From assembly GCF_023343835.1 (NCBI RefSeq), contig NC_064433.1, positions 182,731,777 to 182,795,776 of the forward strand: a stretch of DNA of 64,000 nucleotides, read 5' to 3'. The DNA is from Lagopus muta. Its lineage: Eukaryota; Chordata; Aves; Galliformes; Phasianidae. Below are positions 59,739 through 64,000 of the stretch, piece by piece; within the stretch, counting starts at the first letter, position 1, and the number at the start of each line of letters is the position of its first letter. The notes below the pieces were generated by a model. That model was given only the letters and a program-made list of their open reading frames with translations. It did not search any database and was not told where the DNA came from. A program made the position numbers and the translations under genes.

Positions 59739-62254
59739 TGAAATTCATCTTAAACAAAGAGGAGAAAGATCTGTGGAGAACTTTTCTTGGCAGCATAATG
59801 TTAGCAGCGAGGATAGATTTTTTAAAAATCCATTAACAGAAATGTAAAAGAAAAAAATTATTTTCAAGAATAGTAAAATTAATAAATATATTTATTTTGT
59901 TTGTTTGTTTTCTCCAGTGTCAGGTTGTGTGTCATACACTCCAGGTGTGTGTTTTTCCTGTTCATCAGCCCTTTGTCATTTTCTCCTCAATTTGTTTAGC
60001 CAAAGGGAAAAAAAAGAGGGGAGGGGACTGTTTTCACCCACAACCAAAGAATCTGGCCTTCTTCCATTCCTCCACTGCTATGAGGTGACAGACACAAGAA
60101 CACGGACTGTGTACTCTATGAGAAATTCATACCCATGCCAAAACGTTTCATAGCAACATTTGATGAAGTTCCTGGAAAAAAACTTGCAGCCAAATTTTGC
60201 ACTAGTTGTTCAGTCTGAAAACATAACAGGAATATACTTCGTGCAAGTTTTTTTCAGATGCTCTTAGATAATACATTCCAAGTGGTCAGAAAGGGATATG
60301 TGCATGGAATACTAAAGCATTAGCATGTTGACGTGCTTCAGTGGATGAATATTGTGATCAGTGAAACAGCTTTCAATGACATTTCTTCCATTGTTACTTT
60401 GAGAATTTTTTTGTTAGAAAGGAGGCTGTCAGTTTCATAGAGTAAAAACATCCAGTGTAGATAAATCAGTACTCTTCTGCTCTTCAAATCAGAGTTTTAG
60501 AAATGGCTCTGTCTCAAATTTATCTGCTTATGTCAGACAAACAGTTAATTGGTAGCACAATGGCAATATTGCACAATTAGGCTGGCCATGTAATTTAGAG
60601 CTGAAATATTTCAAGTTGTTCTACAGGTCTGATAGATGAAACTATTATCCCAGATATTCTGTGATGATTTTGCACCATCTTAACAAACTTTGACCATTTT
60701 TACCAGACTCTTTTGTCATTACCTCCAAGTACCCCCTCTCAGAAACTTCCAAAGCACTTGTAGACATATTCATATCTGCTTTTGGACTGTAACATCTTGA
60801 AAGCATAAATTCTGATTTTGATTATTTATTTTTTCCGTTTTTTTAGAATTTGTCAATTTAAAGGACACAAAATATTTTTTGAGATTCGATAAGCACATGT
60901 GCAGACAATTTATTTTAAAAGGTTGAGCTCTTCAGAATGAGAAAAGACAGGTCTGCAAGGTCTTTTCCAGGACCTTCAAGCAGCCAGTGAATTCCAAGAT
61001 GTGCGGAATACAATTTGAAAATGAGTACTTACACACTTTACATTGCAGAGTTCAAATACCCCAGATACTACAAATGTGATATAGCATAAATGCTGTGCTC
61101 ATTGTTAATCCATAGTAAAGAAAGTTACATAAAATGTTATAAAGCTCAATAATAGTCCTGATTCTTAGAATGTATTAAATTCAGAACATTTCGGCTTTCT
61201 GTATATCTTTATTCTAGAGATTTTTTAGTAACACTTTTTTTTTAATTGGTGCATTATCTGTGCTAAACCTTGCCTTCAATTATATGTATTAATTATGCAT
61301 CTGTTGCTAGTGACAACTATGCTTTATTATTATTTATTCAAGAAGAGACTTGACTGCGTATAAACAGCATGCTCTGTTGCTGTGTTCCAGATAGTAGCAA
61401 TCCATAGGGCTTACAGAGGTACTGTTGTGTGTCTCCTATCTTGATGTATTCATCCTTGCATTGCATTTGCTTCACAGTAGTGTTTAGATGTCATTTTGTC
61501 CCTAATTCTGTTCTTTCTCAGAACAGTCTGTTTTCTTCAGTAGGTCTAGTACAGATGAACACAAGAGCACAAGAAGACACAGTTACAATTGAATGAGGGA
61601 TTTACGTTATGCTACACAAACATTCTGGGATCAGGTATATAGAAAGCTATCACAGAAAATCAAGTGTACTGAATATAATTTGAAGACTTTATTTATTACT
61701 ACTTTACTGCCATGAAATAAGCAATGTTATCAAATACTGAAGTGAAAAGGGCCTGTTGGCCTATTAACTAAATACTTCCATAACAGCATGAAGATTTCTG
61801 TGTGAGTAGAAGTACTTATTAAAGGTCTTGCCTGAGGCATATGCTACAAACCTAGTGAGGAATATATGTGCTCTTCACATTTTATTCAAAATATAGGCGT
61901 ACTTATCCAGTCTTGGGTTAAACTCTCCTCACAGTAATTTCTGCCCAAGTTCTAAAATAAATGATTTTTTTTTTCATACAAGAAATGAAAATAATCCTGA
62001 ATTTCAGGAATTATCCTGAAATGTCTTGAGTTACTTGCAAAGATCAAAATGAAACTTTTTTTCAGTGTGTAATTTTATAATTTTATTCGCTGATTCGCTG
62101 ATTTGCCCAATGACATTCATCACAAACATTATTAGTAATTACTTATGTATTCTTGCAGCTATTGATAGTAGTAGTAAAAAGAATGTACCAGATACTGAAT
62201 TTTTAAAGACATCATTAGATACGGAGTAACTTCTACAGTGGAAGTCCAGAGTTA
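59739..62254. other. AT-rich non-coding DNA
   Basis: No gene or transposon recognised. Confidence 0.5.
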
Positions 62255-62640
62255 GCCAGTTTCTGATCTGCAGAACTTGGACAGGCTGTTCTTGTATCAT
62301 TCTAATTTCCCCATAAACATGTACTTTGGAATCAAGTCAAATGCCTTAGAGAAATCTGTACATAAGAAATCAATTGTACTTGCTTTATCTACCAAATATA
62401 TAACTTCAAAGATTTTTCTGTAAGTCTTTCCAGAGTGTTATTAATTATATTGGTTCCTCTATGTTTTTGGTAGTTGATTTGTCTATAAACAATATCATTA
62501 TTTTGCCCAGGGCTGCCATTAAGATGACAAGCCTGTAACTGTGAAAAGTTGACCAATTTGCTCTCTTTAAAATAGCTATGAAACATTAGCTTCTTCCAGA
62601 ATGCTGGAGCTCTTCCAGCATTTTAAAACTTATTGAAAAA
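62255..62640 (-). pseudogene. Ancient LINE reverse-transcriptase fossil
   Basis: On the minus strand, TDFSKAFDLIPKYMFMG (about 62355-62305) is a clear reverse-transcriptase palm motif A with its conserved aspartate and the SKAFD core. Upstream, in a different frame, FKESKLVNFSQLQACHLNGS and TNIINNTLERLTEK (62389-62586) fit the fingers region of CR1/L2-type LINEs (an FKKG..NYRP..L and RKGRST..AL-like layout, decayed). No 3' tail is visible. Divergence is much greater than in the CR1 copies, so it is likely a far older element. The exact family is unresolved. Confidence 0.7.
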
Positions 62641-63094
62641 TCAACATTAGCAAACCGGAGAGCTCCTAAGCCATATCCTTTAAAACCTTTGGTCATAAAT
62701 TATGTGATAATGCTTTTAAATGTGTAGCTTAGAAAAGATAATCACCTTTTGGTTGCTTTCATGAAATCTTCCTAAGACATGATTCAGATACATGTTTATT
62801 CCCCAAATAGAACCAATATATTTACTGAACATCCATCAATTACTAATAATTCTATTATTCTTGACTAAAAAGCAGAAAATATCAATATAAAAATCTTTCT
62901 TGTTGCTGAGATCTTTCTAAAAGTATCTCCCTTTGTTACTTCTGTCTTTAAAAGGCATAGGTTAGTCTTGTTTTCCTTGGAATTCCATACCAGATTATAA
63001 CAAATGTTTATTATCATTGTTTCCTTTTCTTTTTTTTTTTACTGTAACTGTTCTATTTTATATCTAAATTATAGTCATTTGTAACCAGCATGGA
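62641..63094. other. AT-rich non-coding DNA
   Basis: Nothing recognisable between two LINE fossils. Includes a T11 run near 63030-63040. Confidence 0.5.
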
Positions 63095-63690
63095 TTTCTC
63101 TTTCAGGAGTGACTGTAGCTTTTCATCCAGTCAGCCAGTTCTCAACCCATCTCACCGTCCGTTCATCTATTCCACATTTCCTTAGCTTTATTACAAGGGT
63201 GTTGTAGGAGACAGTGTTAAATGCCTTGCTCAAATAAAAGTAGACTGCATCCTCTGCTCTCCCTCTTACACTCAGCCAGCGATGAGATCACAGAAGGCTA
63301 CAAAGCTGGTTGAGCGTGACCTCCCGCTTGTGAACCCATACTGACTACTCCTGTTAACCTTCTTCTTTTCCACTTTCCTGGTGATGGCATCCAGAACAAA
63401 CTGTTCCATCGCCTTTTCAGGGATGGAGGTGAGGCTGGCTGGCCTGTAGCTTCCCAGATCGCCCTTCTTGCACTTTTTGAAGACTGGAGTGACATTAGCT
63501 ATCCTCCAGTCTTCAGGCACTTTTCCCATTCTCCAAGACCTCTCAAAAATGGTAGAGAGTGATTCAGTGAACTAGCAACCTCTGCTAGTTCCCTCAACAC
63601 ACATGGCTGCATCCCATTGGGACCCATGGATTTATGTAGAATGATGTTGCCTAGATACTCTCAGATCATTTCCCTCAACAAAGGAGAGCC
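63095..63690 (-). mobile_element. CR1 LINE reverse-transcriptase fingers/palm fragment
   Basis: Read on the minus strand from 63690: [10 protein letters not shown] and VLRELAE-type sequence, then an open frame at 63529-63272 with GKVPEDWRIANVTPVFKKCK, GDLGSYRPASLTSIPEKAME and SSQYGFTSGRSRSTSFVAF. After stops comes palm motif A AVYLDLSKAFDTVSYN (about 63240-63195) and RKCGIDERTVRWVENWLTG (to about 63130). This is a middle section of CR1 ORF2, lacking the 3' end. Its 5' end meets a plus-strand CR1 at about 63690-63718. Confidence 0.9.
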
Positions 63691-63718
63691 TTCTATTCTC
63701 TCAGCCTTCTATTCTCTC
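63687..63718. repeat. 16-base tandem duplication at a CR1 junction
   Basis: agccttctattctctc is present twice, head to tail, at 63687-63702 and 63703-63718, precisely where the minus-strand CR1 fragment meets the plus-strand CR1. Confidence 0.93.
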
Positions 63719-64000
63719 AGCCTGGAGAAGAGAAGGCTGCGGGGTGACCTCATTGCAGCCTATCAATACCTGAAGGGAACCTACACCCAGGAGGGGAGTA
63801 AACTCTTCAAAAGGGCTGACAACAGCAGGACTAGGGGAAATGGATCCAAGTTGAAGGAGGAAAGATTTAGGTTGGATGTTAGGGGGAAGTTCTTTACAAG
63901 GAGAGTGGTTAGGCCCTGGAACAGGCTGCCAAGGGAGGTTGTGGATGCCCCGTCCTTGGACATGTTCAAGGCCAGGTTGGACGGGGTCCTGGGCAACCTG
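63703..64000 (+). mobile_element. CR1 LINE 3' part, continues beyond the window
   Basis: The plus strand is open without a stop for about 94 codons to the window edge: [94 protein letters not shown]. This is the CR1 ORF2 C terminus in good condition. The stop codon, 3' hairpin and octamer tail should lie just past 64000. Confidence 0.95.

Noticed and set aside
59543..59847. Pro-Phe repeat frames on the plus strand and a Gly-Lys repeat frame on the minus strand
   Set aside because: They are produced by the (CCCTTT)n array; being open in several frames is expected for a hexamer repeat.

Overview
The window looks like a gene-poor stretch of a bird chromosome, most likely from a galliform (chicken, turkey, quail or pheasant group). 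Two things point there. About 25 fragments of CR1 LINE retrotransposons are recognisable by their translated endonuclease/reverse-transcriptase motifs and by ATTCTATG-type octamer tails. There is also one internally deleted mariner element that I recognise as Galluhop-like (chicken Mariner1_GG). Base composition is AT-rich, and no host protein-coding exon, tRNA, rRNA or CpG island could be supported. Every long or protein-like open frame falls in a transposon or a simple repeat.

Layout. 1-5.4 kb: AT-rich single-copy DNA with one CR1 tail and the mariner relic (3.86-4.48 kb). 5.4-7.3 kb: three abutting CR1 pieces, two of them head to head and one carrying endonuclease sequence. 8.9-9.1 kb: a long pyrimidine microsatellite. 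10.15-10.87 kb: an unclassified GC-richer block. 14.7-22.4 kb: the densest CR1 zone, with a head-to-head pair, a 67-bp CR1 tail nested in an older CR1, a 1.3-kb CR1 nested in another with a short target duplication, and an internally deleted copy. 25.0-25.7 kb: a decayed CR1 endonuclease domain. 25.7-32.4 kb: repeat-poor DNA. 32.4-34.1 kb: three CR1 tails, two head to head. 37.9, 40.3 and 43.1 kb: single CR1s; the last is the youngest-looking, with reverse-transcriptase reading frames broken mainly by one frameshift. 46.0-46.3 kb: a GC-rich block resembling an avian LTR-like repeat. 49.8-51.8 kb: three short CR1 tails. 54.3-55.65 kb: a 1.33-kb CR1. 59.6 kb: a (CCCTTT)n array. 62.3-64.0 kb: an ancient LINE reverse-transcriptase fossil, then a CR1 reverse-transcriptase fragment head to head with a CR1 that runs off the end.

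Nothing here works together as a pathway or operon. The biology is the insertion, truncation, nesting and decay of retrotransposons in what is probably a gene desert or a long intron. I found no undescribed gene system. The most informative structures are the nested CR1s, the repeated head-to-head CR1 junctions, the tandem 35-bp ends on the mariner relic, and the purine/pyrimidine arrays able to form non-B DNA. Repeat family names come from recognition of sequence motifs, not from a database search.
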